64,000 bases of DNA from Thiohalophilus sp. (GCF_034522235.1 NZ_JAXHLN010000003.1:1116001-1180000), one strand, 5' to 3'. Shown: positions 33,109 through 42,657, counted from the stretch's first letter. A program made the numbers and translations. The notes: generated by a model from the letters alone, not told the origin.

Positions 33109-35541
33109 ATGAAAGCACTCGACGCGGACGCCCTCTATACCGCTTGCGATCCGAGCCGATTCGGATTTGATGACACGTCGCAACTGGCCGATCTGGAAGG
33201 CCTGCTGGGGCAGGATCGGGCCGAGGAGGCCCTGCACTTCGGTCTGGGAATCCGCCAGCACGGCTACAACCTGTTTGTGCTGGGGCCCAGCGGCATGGGC
33301 AAACACACCATGGTCAGCCAGTTTCTGCGCCAGTGTGCCGGTGAGGAGCCGATCGCCAGCGACTGGATCTATGTGGCCAACTTTGCCCACCCGGACAAGC
33401 CGCGGGCCATCGAGCTGGCCGCCGGACGGGGCAGCACTTTTGCCCATGATATGCGCCAGCTGGTGGAGGATCTGCGCTCGGCGATTCCCAATGCCTTCGA
33501 AACCGAGCAGTACCATGCCCGCCTGCAGGAGTTGCACGGCAACTTTCAGGACCGTTCGCGACAGGTGTTTATTGAACTGGCCGAGGAGGCGGAAAAACAC
33601 GGCGTGACCGTGTTGCGCGCCCGTGACGAGTTCAGCTTTGTGCCGCTCAAGGATGGCCGGCCGATGAAAACGGATGAATACGATGCGTTGCCCGAAGAGG
33701 AGCAGCAGCGACTGTCGGCGGTGATCAGCAGTCTGGAAGACAAGTTGCGCGGCATCCTCCATCAGCGCAGTCAGTGGCAGCGGGAACTGCGCGAGGCGAT
33801 CAAGGCGCTGAACCGCGAGGTCGGCATGTTCGCGGTGGGGCACCTGATCGAGGACCTGCGCGAAAAATACCATGACGTCGAGGCGATCAGCGAGTACCTC
33901 TCCGAAGTACAGGAGGATGTGATCGACAATCTCAATGCCTTTCGTGATGAAGAAGAGGAGGTGTTGCAGTGGGAGACCGGCAAGGCCGGGCAGTCATTCA
34001 GGCGTTATCAGGTCAATGTGCTGGTGGACAACAGTCAGGCCAGCGGGGCGCCAGTGGTGTATGAGGATCTGCCCATCTTCCAGAACCTGATCGGACGCAT
34101 CGAGTATGTCTCGCAAATGGGGACCCTGGTCACCGATTACATGCTGGTCAGGGCGGGCGCCCTGCATGAGGCCAACGGCGGTTATCTGGTGCTGGATGCC
34201 CATCGGCTGCTGACCCAGCCGTTTGCCTGGGAAGCGCTCAAGCGCATGCTCTATGCCGGTGAGATTTATATCGAGTCGCCGGCGGAGATGTACAGCCTGA
34301 TCAGTACCGTGACCCTGGAGCCGGAACCGATTCCGCTCAAGCTCAAGGTGGTACTGGTCGGGGAGCGTTATCTCTATTATCTGTTACAGGCCTACGATCC
34401 CGACTTTGCCGAGTTGTTCAAGGTGCAGGCCGATTTTGAAAACAGCATCGACAGTAATGACGACAACCAGAATCTGTATGCCCGGCTGCTGGCCACGCTG
34501 ATCCGCAAGGACCAGCTGCTGCATTTCGAGCGCGACGCCGTGGCCCGGATCGTCGAGCACAGTCGCCGGGCGGTGGAAGATACCCGGAAACTCTCGGTGC
34601 ATATGCGCGGTATCAACGATCTGTTGCAGGAAGCCGATTACTGGGCCCGCCAGGGCGGGCGCGAACGGGTCAGCCGGGCGGATGTGCAACAGGCCATCGA
34701 CAAACAGATCTATCGCGCCGATCGCATGCAGCGGCATGTCGTCGAAGAGATTCGCCGCGGTACCTTGTTGATCGATACCGAGGGCGGGGTGACCGCCCAG
34801 GTCAATGCGCTGGTGGTCAACGAGCTGGGCCGCTTTGCCTTCGGGCATCCCGCCCGGGTAACGGCCACGGTGCGGGTCGGCGAGGGCGAGGTGGTGGATA
34901 TCGAACGCGAGGTGGATCTGGGCGGTTCGATCCATTCCAAGGGCGTGATGATCCTCAGCGCCTATCTGGCCGCGCGCTTTGCCGGCAGCAAACCGCTGTC
35001 GCTGGCCGCCACCCTGGTGTTCGAACAGAACTATGGCGGCATCGAGGGCGACAGCGCCACCGTTGCCGAACTGTGTGCCTTGTTATCGGCGTTGGCCGAT
35101 CTCCCCATCCGCCAGTCCCTGGCGGTGACCGGCTCGGCCAACCAGCGCGGCCAGTTGCAGCCGGTCGGCGGGATTAACGAAAAAATTGAGGGCTTCTTCG
35201 ACGTCTGTCGTGCCAGGGGGCTGAACGGCGAGCAGGGCGTGGTGATCCCGGCGACCAACGTGGAACATCTGATGCTACGCGAGGACGTGGTGGAAGCGGC
35301 CCGGCAGGGGCAGTTTCATATTTATGCGGTGGCCACCGTGGATGAGGCCATCGAGGTGCTGACCGGCATCAGCGCCGGCGCTATCGACGCGCAGGGCGAG
35401 TATCCCAAAGATACGGTGAATGACAAGGTCAAACGGCGACTGGAAGACTTTGCCGAAACCCGTCATGAATTCGCCAGGCCGGGCGACGGTGATGAAGACG
35501 ACGAGGATGATCGGGAGAACCAGGATCACAAACCCGGGTGA
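33109..35541 (+). CDS. Lon-like ATP-dependent protease (YcbZ/LonB type)
   Basis: This 810-residue protein of the putative Lon-related protease family has a P-loop FVLGPSGMGKHTMVSQF near residue 58, a long helical insertion with coiled-coil character (about 110-310) and a C-terminal S16 peptidase domain. The catalytic serine lies in YGGIEGDSATVAELCALL and the lysine in VGGINEKIEGFFDVC, giving the Ser-Lys dyad of Lon. The ATPase half is unlike classic LonA. The acidic tail (DGDEDDEDDREN) is unusual. ATG 33109 is preferred to TTG 33106. It probably degrades damaged or regulatory proteins. Confidence 0.92.
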   Translation: MKALDADALYTACDPSRFGFDDTSQLADLEGLLGQDRAEEALHFGLGIRQHGYNLFVLGPSGMGKHTMVSQFLRQCAGEEPIASDWIYVANFAHPDKPRAIELAAGRGSTFAHDMRQLVEDLRSAIPNAFETEQYHARLQELHGNFQDRSRQVFIELAEEAEKHGVTVLRARDEFSFVPLKDGRPMKTDEYDALPEEEQQRLSAVISSLEDKLRGILHQRSQWQRELREAIKALNREVGMFAVGHLIEDLREKYHDVEAISEYLSEVQEDVIDNLNAFRDEEEEVLQWETGKAGQSFRRYQVNVLVDNSQASGAPVVYEDLPIFQNLIGRIEYVSQMGTLVTDYMLVRAGALHEANGGYLVLDAHRLLTQPFAWEALKRMLYAGEIYIESPAEMYSLISTVTLEPEPIPLKLKVVLVGERYLYYLLQAYDPDFAELFKVQADFENSIDSNDDNQNLYARLLATLIRKDQLLHFERDAVARIVEHSRRAVEDTRKLSVHMRGINDLLQEADYWARQGGRERVSRADVQQAIDKQIYRADRMQRHVVEEIRRGTLLIDTEGGVTAQVNALVVNELGRFAFGHPARVTATVRVGEGEVVDIEREVDLGGSIHSKGVMILSAYLAARFAGSKPLSLAATLVFEQNYGGIEGDSATVAELCALLSALADLPIRQSLAVTGSANQRGQLQPVGGINEKIEGFFDVCRARGLNGEQGVVIPATNVEHLMLREDVVEAARQGQFHIYAVATVDEAIEVLTGISAGAIDAQGEYPKDTVNDKVKRRLEDFAETRHEFARPGDGDEDDEDDRENQDHKPG

Positions 35542-35693
35542 GCCCCGGTGCCTGAGCGGGCGGATAAAGACACCACAGACTGCAGGCTTGAAATCTATCG
35601 GGACGCGCCTATAACAGCCGCAGTTACAATGATTCGTTATATCAAATGTGATCCCGGCATCCAGCCGGGTTAAAGCGACAACGGAGCCAGAAC

Positions 35694-36002
35694 ATGAGCA
35701 TGCAAGCGGTCATCGAGGAAAAACTCGCCCAACAGATTCATCCCTCGCATCTGCAGGTGATCAACGAAAGCGGCAACCACAATGTCCCGCCGGGTTCCGA
35801 ATCCCATTTCAAGGTGGTGATCGTCGCCGACAGTTTTGACGGTAAACCCCTGATCGCCCGCCATCGGATGATCAACGAGGTCCTGGCCGAGGAGTTGCAG
35901 AACAATATCCACGCCCTGGCGCTGCATACCTACGCGCCGGACGAATGGCAGGAGACCGGCCAGGCGCCCGACTCCCCACCGTGTCATGGTGGGGGTAAAT
36001 AA
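35694..36002 (+). CDS. BolA family protein
   Basis: The 102 residues match Bol[21 protein letters not shown], then [18 protein letters not shown] and the helix [17 protein letters not shown] with the conserved histidine. BolA proteins pair with monothiol glutaredoxins in iron-sulfur traffic and also bind DNA. The length is near the morphogene BolA type (about 105) rather than the shorter IbaG. The tail ends CHGGGK. A good AACGGAG site precedes ATG 35694. A CTAG-rich repeat follows at once. Confidence 0.9.
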   Translation: MSMQAVIEEKLAQQIHPSHLQVINESGNHNVPPGSESHFKVVIVADSFDGKPLIARHRMINEVLAEELQNNIHALALHTYAPDEWQETGQAPDSPPCHGGGK

Positions 36003-36003
36003 G

Positions 36004-36120
36004 GTGCTAGGTGCTAGTTACTAGGGGCTAGTATTACGGGACTATCCGGCTGCCCCACTTTTGGGAGCGTTGCGGCATGTGATGTTGTTTCTAGCAACTA
36101 GCCCCTAGAATCTAGTATCT
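36004..36120. repeat. CTAG-rich inverted repeat between bolA and ycgL
   Basis: GGTGCTAGGTGCTAGTTACT and following bases (36004-36035) face the complement-like arm TCTAGCAACTAGCCCCTAGA (36090-36120) across about 55 bases. The right arm enters the 3' end of ycgL and supplies its TAG stop. CTAG is normally rare in proteobacterial DNA, so its density here marks the element as foreign to its surroundings. Confidence 0.8.
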
Positions 36121-36362
36121 GGTTCTCCTGGTGGCATTTGCAGGTAAAAACCCAGTTGTTCTATCGTGGCGATCACGTCGGCGCCGGTACAGCGGGCCAG
36201 TTGGCGTTCCGGCGTGAGTGCCAGTTCCAGAAACCGTTCGGTTTCCCCCAGCAGACCCAGAATATTATCCGGCACGGCGGACCAGTCATCCTGTTCTGGC
36301 AGGTAGATGTATAAACCGGGTTTGCGACGGCTGCGATAGACGTAACAGTTGATCGTATTCAA
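36105..36362 (-). CDS. ycgL: YcgL family protein
   Basis: The 85 residues match the small YcgL fold: CYVYRSRRKPGLYIYLPEQDD, a middle strand-helix segment and the closing GFYLQMPPGEP. The function is unknown in the family. The last residues (DTRF) and the stop are coded within the CTAG repeat at 36004-36120. Its start overlaps the end of the next upstream gene by four bases, so the two are co-translated. Confidence 0.9.
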   Translation of the reverse strand: MNTINCYVYRSRRKPGLYIYLPEQDDWSAVPDNILGLLGETERFLELALTPERQLARCTGADVIATIEQLGFYLQMPPGEPDTRF

Positions 36363-37057
36363 TTGATCGTCACCTGCGATGTGGCCTCGGCCAGCGCCGC
36401 TTCAATCTGTTGTAACCGCTGTTGCGCCTCGGGCAGGGCGTGCCCCTGTTGTTGGGTCTGTTCCAGCAGGGTTTTCGCCTCCGGGTAGATCGTGCTGAGC
36501 TGTTCGGCATCGAACAGCTGCAGGGCGGCGGCGACGGCCTGTTGCGATTCGCTCAACAGGGAAGGCACCAGTTCGCTCTGGCCGATGGGCGATTCGGGGA
36601 GGATCAAATCGGCGACGAAGACCTCGTCGGCCAGCCGGTTGTGCAGCTGGCGGGCCTGATCTTCCTCCTCCAGTTTGCCCAGCGCCACCGGATCGTTGGC
36701 GGCGCCCTGGCGCACCGCGGCCATGATTACCTCGATCAGCCGGTTGACCGCCTGTTTGATCTCGTTGTGATTGCCCGGCAGGGCACAGCACTGGACATAA
36801 CTTTGATCCAGGCGCTCCTTGATATCCAGGATCACGTCGCTCTCGCTGTTGGGCTCCAGTTCGACCGCTTCCTGTACCAGATCGCGAAAATAGCGCAGGA
36901 AGTGTTCGAGCTCCGCCTCGTCCTGTTCGCGCGCCTGGCGGACCTGAGCCGCGTCGATCGTATCGGCGTCCGCAAACAGGGGATTGCGGTACTTGCGTTG
37001 CAAGTGCCGTTCGCGGGGGCCGGGCTGACTGCTGAATTCAATGGGCATGGTATCCAT
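36359..37057 (-). CDS. Conserved helical protein of unknown function
   Basis: This 232-residue soluble protein is almost wholly predicted helix, rich in Glu, Gln, Ala and Leu, with coiled-coil-like stretches (REQDEAELEHFLRYFRDLVQE and the C-terminal LPEAQQRLQQIEAALAEA). There is no catalytic motif, signal peptide or membrane span. The start may be M1 at 37057 or M4 at 37048. It overlaps ycgL by four bases, suggesting a shared role, but I do not recognise the family. Confidence 0.7.
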   Translation of the reverse strand: MDTMPIEFSSQPGPRERHLQRKYRNPLFADADTIDAAQVRQAREQDEAELEHFLRYFRDLVQEAVELEPNSESDVILDIKERLDQSYVQCCALPGNHNEIKQAVNRLIEVIMAAVRQGAANDPVALGKLEEEDQARQLHNRLADEVFVADLILPESPIGQSELVPSLLSESQQAVAAALQLFDAEQLSTIYPEAKTLLEQTQQQGHALPEAQQRLQQIEAALAEATSQVTIN

Positions 37058-37148
37058 GTTAGGTCAGGGTTCACGACATTATAAAGCTATTTGTCGCAGC
37101 GACGGGAGGCGAGTCTGTTATTATCTGAGCGCCCAATACCCTGTTGGA

Positions 37149-37868
37149 ATGATGATGTTATTTGAAGAGCTGGATTACCGCACCACGCCCATCGGTGAGC
37201 TGAGTCTGCGCCGGCGTTATGATCCGCGGCTGGAAGCCGAGGTCTACGAGATCAAGCTGGGTGAGGACTTTCTCATGACCAGTCACTTTACCGCCTCGGA
37301 GATCGCCCTGGCGAATCTGGGGCTGGCGGAACTCGACGGGACGGCGCATGACATCGTGGTGGGGGGACTCGGACTGGGCTACACCTCGCAGGCGGTACTC
37401 GACCATGACACGGTACGCGCACTGCTCAATGTCGAGGCGCTGGCGCCGGTGATCGACTGGCACCAGCGGGGCCTGTTGCCACTGGGCGAACGCCTGCGTG
37501 ATGATCCGCGTAACCGGTTTGTGTCGGGCGATTTCTTTGCATTGGCCGCCAGTGAGACCGGTTTCGATCCCGAGCAGCCCGGCCGGCAATTCGACGCGAT
37601 CCTGGTGGATATCGATCACGCGCCGGATCATCGACTGGATGCCCGGCATGACAGCTTCTATGCCCCTGACGGGTTGCGTGCGCTGGCGCGACATCTGCGC
37701 CCGGGTGGCGTGTTCGGTCTGTGGTCCAATGAACTGCCCGATCCCGCGTTTACCGCGCAACTGGCCGGTGTCTTTGCCGAAGCCCGTGCCGAGCCGGTGA
37801 GTTTTTACAATCCGTATCAGGGCAAGGAATTCACCCAGTGTGTTTATCTGGCACGTATTGCCGGCTGA
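37149..37868 (+). CDS. Spermidine synthase-like SAM-dependent methyltransferase
   Basis: This 239-residue protein has a Rossmann fold: motif I VVGGLGLGYTSQAVL near residue 72, a NVEALAPVIDW acidic strand end and ILVDIDHAPDH at motif IV. It resembles the spermidine synthase superfamily but is short and lacks the polyamine-binding N-terminal beta domain pattern, so a methyltransferase role is as likely. The opening has three ATGs in a row (37149, 37152, 37155). The upstream region is shared with the divergent helical protein gene. Confidence 0.72.
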   Translation: MMMLFEELDYRTTPIGELSLRRRYDPRLEAEVYEIKLGEDFLMTSHFTASEIALANLGLAELDGTAHDIVVGGLGLGYTSQAVLDHDTVRALLNVEALAPVIDWHQRGLLPLGERLRDDPRNRFVSGDFFALAASETGFDPEQPGRQFDAILVDIDHAPDHRLDARHDSFYAPDGLRALARHLRPGGVFGLWSNELPDPAFTAQLAGVFAEARAEPVSFYNPYQGKEFTQCVYLARIAG

Positions 37869-37877
37869 TTTTCAGGC

Positions 37878-37908
37878 ACAAAAAAAGACCGGCGCACTGC
37901 CGGTCTTT
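37878..37908 (-). terminator. Terminator of the DsrC-like gene (probably bidirectional)
   Basis: AAAGACCGGC and GCCGGTCTTT form a ten-base stem around GCACT. On the minus strand seven Ts follow, ending the DsrC-like transcript. On the plus strand only three Ts follow, so it works less well for the methyltransferase gene. Confidence 0.85.
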
Positions 37909-37934
37909 GAGCCCTGGGAAGTAACCTTGCAGGG

Positions 37935-38225
37935 TCAGACGCAGCCGGTCGGCTTGGGCAGTCCGCCCCACTTGCAAATCAGTTTCATCGGGCCTCGCTT
38001 GAAAATGTCATACAGCTCCTTGGAGGAGACGCCCGTCTGTTTGGCAAATTTGCGAATCGGCGGGACCACGCCGTCTTCTTCGTACATATGCCGTGCCTGA
38101 TGGATCAGGTCCATGATTTGATCATCAATTTCTATTTCGTCTTGCTTGGCGAGTTCTTTGGCGACCTCTTCCGACCAGTCATCACGATCGAGCAGAAAGC
38201 CTTCGCCATCCAGATTCAGTTCCAC
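37935..38225 (-). CDS. DsrC/TusE-family sulfur carrier with both C-terminal cysteines
   Basis: The 96 residues match the DsrC fold (MELNLDGEGFLLDRDDWSEE at the start, GGLPKPTGCV at the end). The penultimate cysteine is C95 and the second is C84, eleven residues upstream, which is the pair that carries the trisulfide in true DsrC. TusE has only the last one. The protein is about 15 residues shorter than DsrC and lacks the usual loop insertion, so it belongs to a DsrC-like side group. No dsr or tus genes lie nearby. It may carry sulfur or act as a redox switch, and hints at sulfur metabolism in the host. Confidence 0.85.
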   Translation of the reverse strand: MELNLDGEGFLLDRDDWSEEVAKELAKQDEIEIDDQIMDLIHQARHMYEEDGVVPPIRKFAKQTGVSSKELYDIFKRGPMKLICKWGGLPKPTGCV

Positions 38226-38350
38226 TGTTGTCCTACCTCTTGATTGAGAATTTGTTTTTTGGGGCTAACCCAAAACATGTTTATAACCTTAGCAAAAGAC
38301 TCGGGTATTTGGCAAGGCTTTGCCGTGCTTTTTCCGCGTCAAAGGCGAGG

Positions 38351-39919
38351 TTATCGGGTGTTCGACCGTGCCCGGATAGTGGCGGCCAGTCCGGCGGGGT
38401 CCAGCGGCTGCCGGGTGTCGATCCGCAGAACGTAGCGGCTTTCGGCCGGATCCAGCGGATCGTGGTGTTGCAGCTGGGACTCGAGTACCGCCAGATCCGC
38501 CTCGGAGGCGTCCCGTCCGGCGGCCTGGCGCTGGCGAATCCGCTGGCGCAGCACCTCGGGCTCCGCCTCCAGCGCCAGGATATGCAACGGCACCCCGCAC
38601 GTGTCGGCCAGCGCAACAAACGGGGCGCGCCGGGCCCGCTGCAAAAAAGCGGCATCGACGATCACCGTGTAGCCGGCCTGTAACAGGCGGCGGCTTTGTT
38701 CCTGCAGATGTCGATAGAGCCGGTCGCTGGCGGCCGCTGAATATTTGCCGGTGCCGATTCCCTGTTCGTCGGGTGCACTGCCGAACAGGCGTTCGCGCTC
38801 CACATCCGAGCGTAGACGCACGGCGCCGAGCTGTTGCAGTAACTGATCGGTGACGGTGCTCTTGCCGCTGCCCGAAAAACCCAGGGTGATCAGCAGGGCG
38901 GGACTGTCGGCGCGGATAGTGGCCCTGGCCTGATCCAGATAATGGGCCAGTTCCTCTCGATGGGTCGCTTCATCGTGCTGGGCCAGCTCGATGGCGGCCA
39001 CCTTGGCCCGCACCATGGCGCGATAGACCCGGTAGAAGGGCAGCAGGTCCAGCCCGGCATAATCGCCGGTTTGCTCCAGATAACGGTTGAGAAAATACCA
39101 GCCCAGGCCACTGGCCGCATGGGCATCCAGATCCATGATCAAAAAGGCGATTTCGTTCAGGGTATCGATCCAGCGCAGGGCGGGATCGAACTCGATGCAG
39201 TCAAAGGCGATGACCCTGTCCTGCCACAAGGCGATGTTGCGCAGATGCAGATCGCCGTGACATTCGCGGATAAAGCCGTCACGGCGGCGTTGTTCAAAAC
39301 GTTCCGCCTGCTGCGTGAGCTGTTTTTCACTCCACTGCTCCAGTTCGGTCAGCCGGGGATCGTCGGCCAGTTGCGGCGCCTGCCGGCGGATCTGGCGAAA
39401 GTTCTCCTCGCAGGGATGGCGCACCGCCGCCAGGCTGCCGTAATCACTGTCCGCCGGCGCCGCCGGTAATTGCTGATGAAACTCACCGATCAGCTGCGCC
39501 AGCTGATCGAGGTGTTGTTCGCTCAGTTGTTGCTGTTGTAACAGTTTGTCAAACCCCTCTTCGGGATCGAACTGGCGCATCTTCAGGGCATATTCGATCA
39601 CCGATCCTTCATGCGCTTCGGGATCGCCGATCACCATGCCTTCGGCGCTGTCGATCACCGCCAGCACATCAAGATAAATTGGCGCGGCCAGGCGACGATT
39701 AAGGCGCAACTCTTCCTGACAATAGTAATGGCGTTTGTCGAGCGTACTGAAATCGAGAAAGCCGAGATCCAGCGGCTTTTTGAGTTTGTAGGCGAATTCC
39801 CCGGTAAGCAGGACCCAGGAGATATGGGTTTCAATCAGCTGGATAGTGTCGACCGGATGCGGATAGGCCTGCGGGTGTTGCAACGCCGTCAGCCAGGCTG
39901 GAGTCTGCGGGTCACTCAT
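38351..39919 (-). CDS. Two-domain protein: aminoglycoside phosphotransferase-like plus P-loop kinase
   Basis: This 522-residue protein fuses two known domains. The N-terminal half (about 1-330) is APH/choline-kinase-like with the catalytic HGDLHLRNIALW and the metal-binding FDCIEFDPALRWID. The C-terminal half (about 345-515) is a nucleotide kinase with P-loop LGFSGSGKSTVTDQL. The same fusion is common in proteobacteria (COG2187 plus COG0645), with no settled substrate. I chose the start at 39919 (MSDPQTPAWL) over an upstream ATG that would overlap the hslR start region. Gluconate- or zeta-toxin-like kinases are distant relatives. Confidence 0.83.
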   Translation of the reverse strand: MSDPQTPAWLTALQHPQAYPHPVDTIQLIETHISWVLLTGEFAYKLKKPLDLGFLDFSTLDKRHYYCQEELRLNRRLAAPIYLDVLAVIDSAEGMVIGDPEAHEGSVIEYALKMRQFDPEEGFDKLLQQQQLSEQHLDQLAQLIGEFHQQLPAAPADSDYGSLAAVRHPCEENFRQIRRQAPQLADDPRLTELEQWSEKQLTQQAERFEQRRRDGFIRECHGDLHLRNIALWQDRVIAFDCIEFDPALRWIDTLNEIAFLIMDLDAHAASGLGWYFLNRYLEQTGDYAGLDLLPFYRVYRAMVRAKVAAIELAQHDEATHREELAHYLDQARATIRADSPALLITLGFSGSGKSTVTDQLLQQLGAVRLRSDVERERLFGSAPDEQGIGTGKYSAAASDRLYRHLQEQSRRLLQAGYTVIVDAAFLQRARRAPFVALADTCGVPLHILALEAEPEVLRQRIRQRQAAGRDASEADLAVLESQLQHHDPLDPAESRYVLRIDTRQPLDPAGLAATIRARSNTR

Positions 39920-39985
39920 TGCTACACTGAGGTTATCGGGTTCATGGTTACAGCCTAGCGCTGATGGGTTATCGGAACAATACAT

Positions 39986-40396
39986 ATGTCGGGATTACAA
40001 GCCACGCGCATGCGTCTGGACAAGTGGCTCTGGGCGGCACGGTTTTACAAGACCCGCGCACAGGCAATGGAGGCAATCAACGGTGGCCATGTGCGGCTCA
40101 ACGGTCAGCGCGCCAAGCCCGGCGCAGCGCTGCAAATCGGCGATCAGATCACCGTGCGCAAGCCGTCGCTGAGGTTTGAACTGACGGTACAGGCACTGTC
40201 GCAACGCCGCGGACCGGCCAATGTCGCGCAACAGTTATATAAAGAGCATGCCGAGAGCATTGTCCGGCGTGAAACGGAGCAGGCGGCCAGAAAGGAACAG
40301 GCGCGGCTCAACCCGCGCCCCAAACGCAAACCGGATAAACGCGAACGGCGCAAGATCATCCGCTTCGTCAACAAGTACGATCAGGAGAGTTCATGA
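39986..40396 (+). CDS. hslR: Ribosome-associated heat shock protein Hsp15
   Basis: This 136-residue S4-domain protein starts [19 protein letters not shown] after a short leader. The RNA-binding S4 fold covers about 8-70 ([20 protein letters not shown]), and the tail is very basic ([14 protein letters not shown]). Hsp15 binds 50S subunits that still carry nascent chains and helps recycle them after heat shock. Its stop overlaps the Nudix gene by four bases. No sigma-32 box is evident upstream. Confidence 0.92.
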   Translation: MSGLQATRMRLDKWLWAARFYKTRAQAMEAINGGHVRLNGQRAKPGAALQIGDQITVRKPSLRFELTVQALSQRRGPANVAQQLYKEHAESIVRRETEQAARKEQARLNPRPKRKPDKRERRKIIRFVNKYDQESS

Positions 40397-40830
40397 GCCG
40401 TCCCGAGACACCGTTATTAACCGTGGACACTATCATACGGTTGATCGATCGGCCCGATGAACCGCTGGTGTTGATCGAGCGTAAAAATCCGCCGCCGGGC
40501 TGGGCCCTGCCCGGCGGGTTTGTCGATATCGGCGAGACGCTGGAACAGGCGGCGGTGCGCGAGGCGCACGAGGAGACCGGCCTCAAGATCGAATTGCAGC
40601 AATTGCTCGGTTGCTATTCGGATCCGGCCCGCGACAGCCGCGGCCACACCGTGAGCGCGGTTTATATTGCCCGCGCCACGGGACAGCCGCAGGCGGCGGA
40701 CGATGCCCGCGCCATCAAACTGGTGAGCCTGACGGATCTGCCGGAGAATCTCGCCTTTGATCATGCACTTATACTCGCTGACTATCGGCATTTTCTGGCC
40801 ACCGGCGAGAGCCCGCCGCTGCGGCGGTGA
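40393..40830 (+). CDS. Nudix hydrolase
   Basis: This 145-residue protein has a complete Nudix box GX5EX7REUXEEXGU, seen as [24 protein letters not shown] at about 40-62. It cleaves a nucleoside diphosphate linked to another group; the opening [18 protein letters not shown] is close to ADP-ribose pyrophosphatase-like members, but the substrate is not certain. It overlaps hslR by four bases and should be co-translated with it. Confidence 0.9.
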   Translation: MSRPETPLLTVDTIIRLIDRPDEPLVLIERKNPPPGWALPGGFVDIGETLEQAAVREAHEETGLKIELQQLLGCYSDPARDSRGHTVSAVYIARATGQPQAADDARAIKLVSLTDLPENLAFDHALILADYRHFLATGESPPLRR

Positions 40831-40909
40831 CGGGGTTGTATCGCGAAAATTCGACCCTATATTTTCCGACAAGCTAAATTTTTAAATTTCCAAATCTCAG
40901 GAGAAATCC

Positions 40910-41296
40910 ATGGCGACCGTAGATCTGACGACTGAAAACTTTAAAGATGTGATCGAGCAGAATGATTTTGTGATTATCGACTTCTGGGCGCCGTGGTGTG
41001 GTCCCTGCCAGTCCTTCGGCCCGGTCTATGATGAAGTATCCGAAAAGCACGACGACGTTGTGTTTGCCAAGGTCAACACCGAGGAACAGCAGGAACTGGC
41101 CGGCATGTTCAATGTCCGTTCCATTCCGACCCTGATGATCTTCCGCGAGCAGGTTATCCTCTTCTCCGAAGCCGGCGCAGTGCAGCAGTCCGCGTTTGAA
41201 AAACTGATCGAGGATGCCAAGGCCCTGGATATGGAAAAAGTCCATCAGGAAGTGGCCAAACAGCAGCAGGAACAGGAACAACAGGCCCAGTCCTGA
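40910..41296 (+). CDS. Thioredoxin-family protein
   Basis: This 128-residue cytoplasmic protein has a thioredoxin fold and the active site WAPWCGPCQ. The cis-proline is in VRSIPTLMIF. It differs from housekeeping thioredoxin in the C-terminal extension, a Gln/Glu-rich helix (VHQEVAKQQQEQEQQAQS). It has a good CAGGAGA site and appears to be monocistronic. A repeat of the ACCACGAAGACACGAAG family follows the stop. Confidence 0.9.
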   Translation: MATVDLTTENFKDVIEQNDFVIIDFWAPWCGPCQSFGPVYDEVSEKHDDVVFAKVNTEEQQELAGMFNVRSIPTLMIFREQVILFSEAGAVQQSAFEKLIEDAKALDMEKVHQEVAKQQQEQEQQAQS

Positions 41297-41310
41297 TCTT
41301 TTAAAATTTC

Positions 41311-41395
41311 TCACCACCAAGACACGAAGACACCAAGGAAAGATACTTTAAAGTTTTCCTTTTGGTGTCTTGGTGTCTTGGTGTCTTCGTGGTGA
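41311..41395. repeat. Dispersed palindromic repeat after the thioredoxin gene
   Basis: Arms CACCACCAAGACACGAAGAC (from 41312) and GTGTCTTCGTGGTG (to 41395) face each other; the right arm has an extra tandem CTTGGTGT word repeated three times. It lies between convergent thioredoxin and moeA genes and may serve as a bidirectional terminator. Confidence 0.85.
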
Positions 41396-41406
41396 ATATC
41401 TTTTTT

Positions 41407-42657
41407 TCACATTAACCCGCGAAACGGCTGCACCTCGACCAGGGTGCCGGCCTCGATGTTGTCGGCTTCCAGCGGCAGGATGATAAAGCAGTTGGCACGG
41501 CTCATGCCGCTGAGGATATGCGAGGCCTGCATGCCGGCGGCGCTGACTGTGAGCTTGCCCTGTTCATCGCGGTGCAGGATGCCGCGCTGAAAGTCGGTGC
41601 GCCCGGCGCGTTTTTTCAGGGCTTCACTGCAGGGGACCTGGAAGGTCAACGGCGGTTCGGCCGTCTCGCCCATCAGGTGCCGCAGGGCGGGCAGGGCAAA
41701 CTGGTAGAAGGTGGCCATCACCGACACCGGGTTGCCCGGCAGGCCAAAGAACCAGGCCTGTTTGACGCGGCCGAAAGCCAGCGGCTTGCCCGGTTTCATG
41801 GCGATCTTCCAGAAGCTGACTTCACCCAGTTTATCCAGGGTCTGCTTGACGTAATCGGCTTCACCGACCGAGACGCCACCGGAGGTGATCACGGCATCGG
41901 CCTGATCGGCGGCCTGTTCAAATGCGGCTTCGATCGCTTCGGGCACATCCCGTATCACCCCCAGATCGAGAATCTCCACATCCAGCTGACGCAGCATACC
42001 GAACAGGGTATAGCGGTTGCTGTCATAGATTTGCCCTTCCTCCAGTGCTTCACCGACCGGACGCAGTTCATCACCGGTGGAGAAAAACGCCACCTTCAGT
42101 TTGCGCCGTACCTTGATCTGCGGCACGCCCAGTGAGGCGAGCAGTCCCAGTTCGGCAGCCTGCAGACGTTGCCCCTGTTTGAGGACCACCTCATCGACGG
42201 CGATATCCTCGCCGGGATGGCGTACGTTCTGACCTTCATTATGAGCGGCAGCGAAAGTGATCCGGTCGCCGTCGGCGCTGGCGTGTTCCTGCATGATCAC
42301 CGTGTCGGCGCCGTCGGGCAGCTTGGCCCCGGTCATGATGCGCACACACTGTCCGCCCTGCACCGCATGATTAAACGGGGTGCCGGCATAGGCCGTGCCG
42401 ATCATATCCAGGGTCACGTTTCCCTCGGCAGGCAGGTCCGCCGCGCGCAGGGCATAACCGTCCATGGCCGAGTTTGTGTACGCGGGGACATTCAGCGGGG
42501 AACGGATATCCTGTGCCAATACATGGTTATGCACCTGCATCAGCGGCAGTTCGATTGTGTCGACAAGCGGGGTGATGTTCTGGTGAATCTGCTCCAGCGC
42601 CTGTTCCACGCGCAGGTTGTTGGGATCAAATTCGTCGCAGGAGGGTTTGGCGGACAT
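41407..42657 (-). CDS. moeA: Molybdopterin molybdenumtransferase
   Basis: The 416 residues match MoeA, which inserts molybdate into adenylylated molybdopterin. Family signatures are NSAMDGYALRAADL near the start, MTGAKLPDGADTVIMQE, the central SGGVSVGEADYVK and GLPGNPVSVMATF. It is the last gene of mobA-mobB-moeA. With modABC at 59053-61585 it supplies molybdenum cofactor for enzymes encoded outside the window. Confidence 0.97.
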   Translation of the reverse strand: MSAKPSCDEFDPNNLRVEQALEQIHQNITPLVDTIELPLMQVHNHVLAQDIRSPLNVPAYTNSAMDGYALRAADLPAEGNVTLDMIGTAYAGTPFNHAVQGGQCVRIMTGAKLPDGADTVIMQEHASADGDRITFAAAHNEGQNVRHPGEDIAVDEVVLKQGQRLQAAELGLLASLGVPQIKVRRKLKVAFFSTGDELRPVGEALEEGQIYDSNRYTLFGMLRQLDVEILDLGVIRDVPEAIEAAFEQAADQADAVITSGGVSVGEADYVKQTLDKLGEVSFWKIAMKPGKPLAFGRVKQAWFFGLPGNPVSVMATFYQFALPALRHLMGETAEPPLTFQVPCSEALKKRAGRTDFQRGILHRDEQGKLTVSAAGMQASHILSGMSRANCFIILPLEADNIEAGTLVEVQPFRGLM

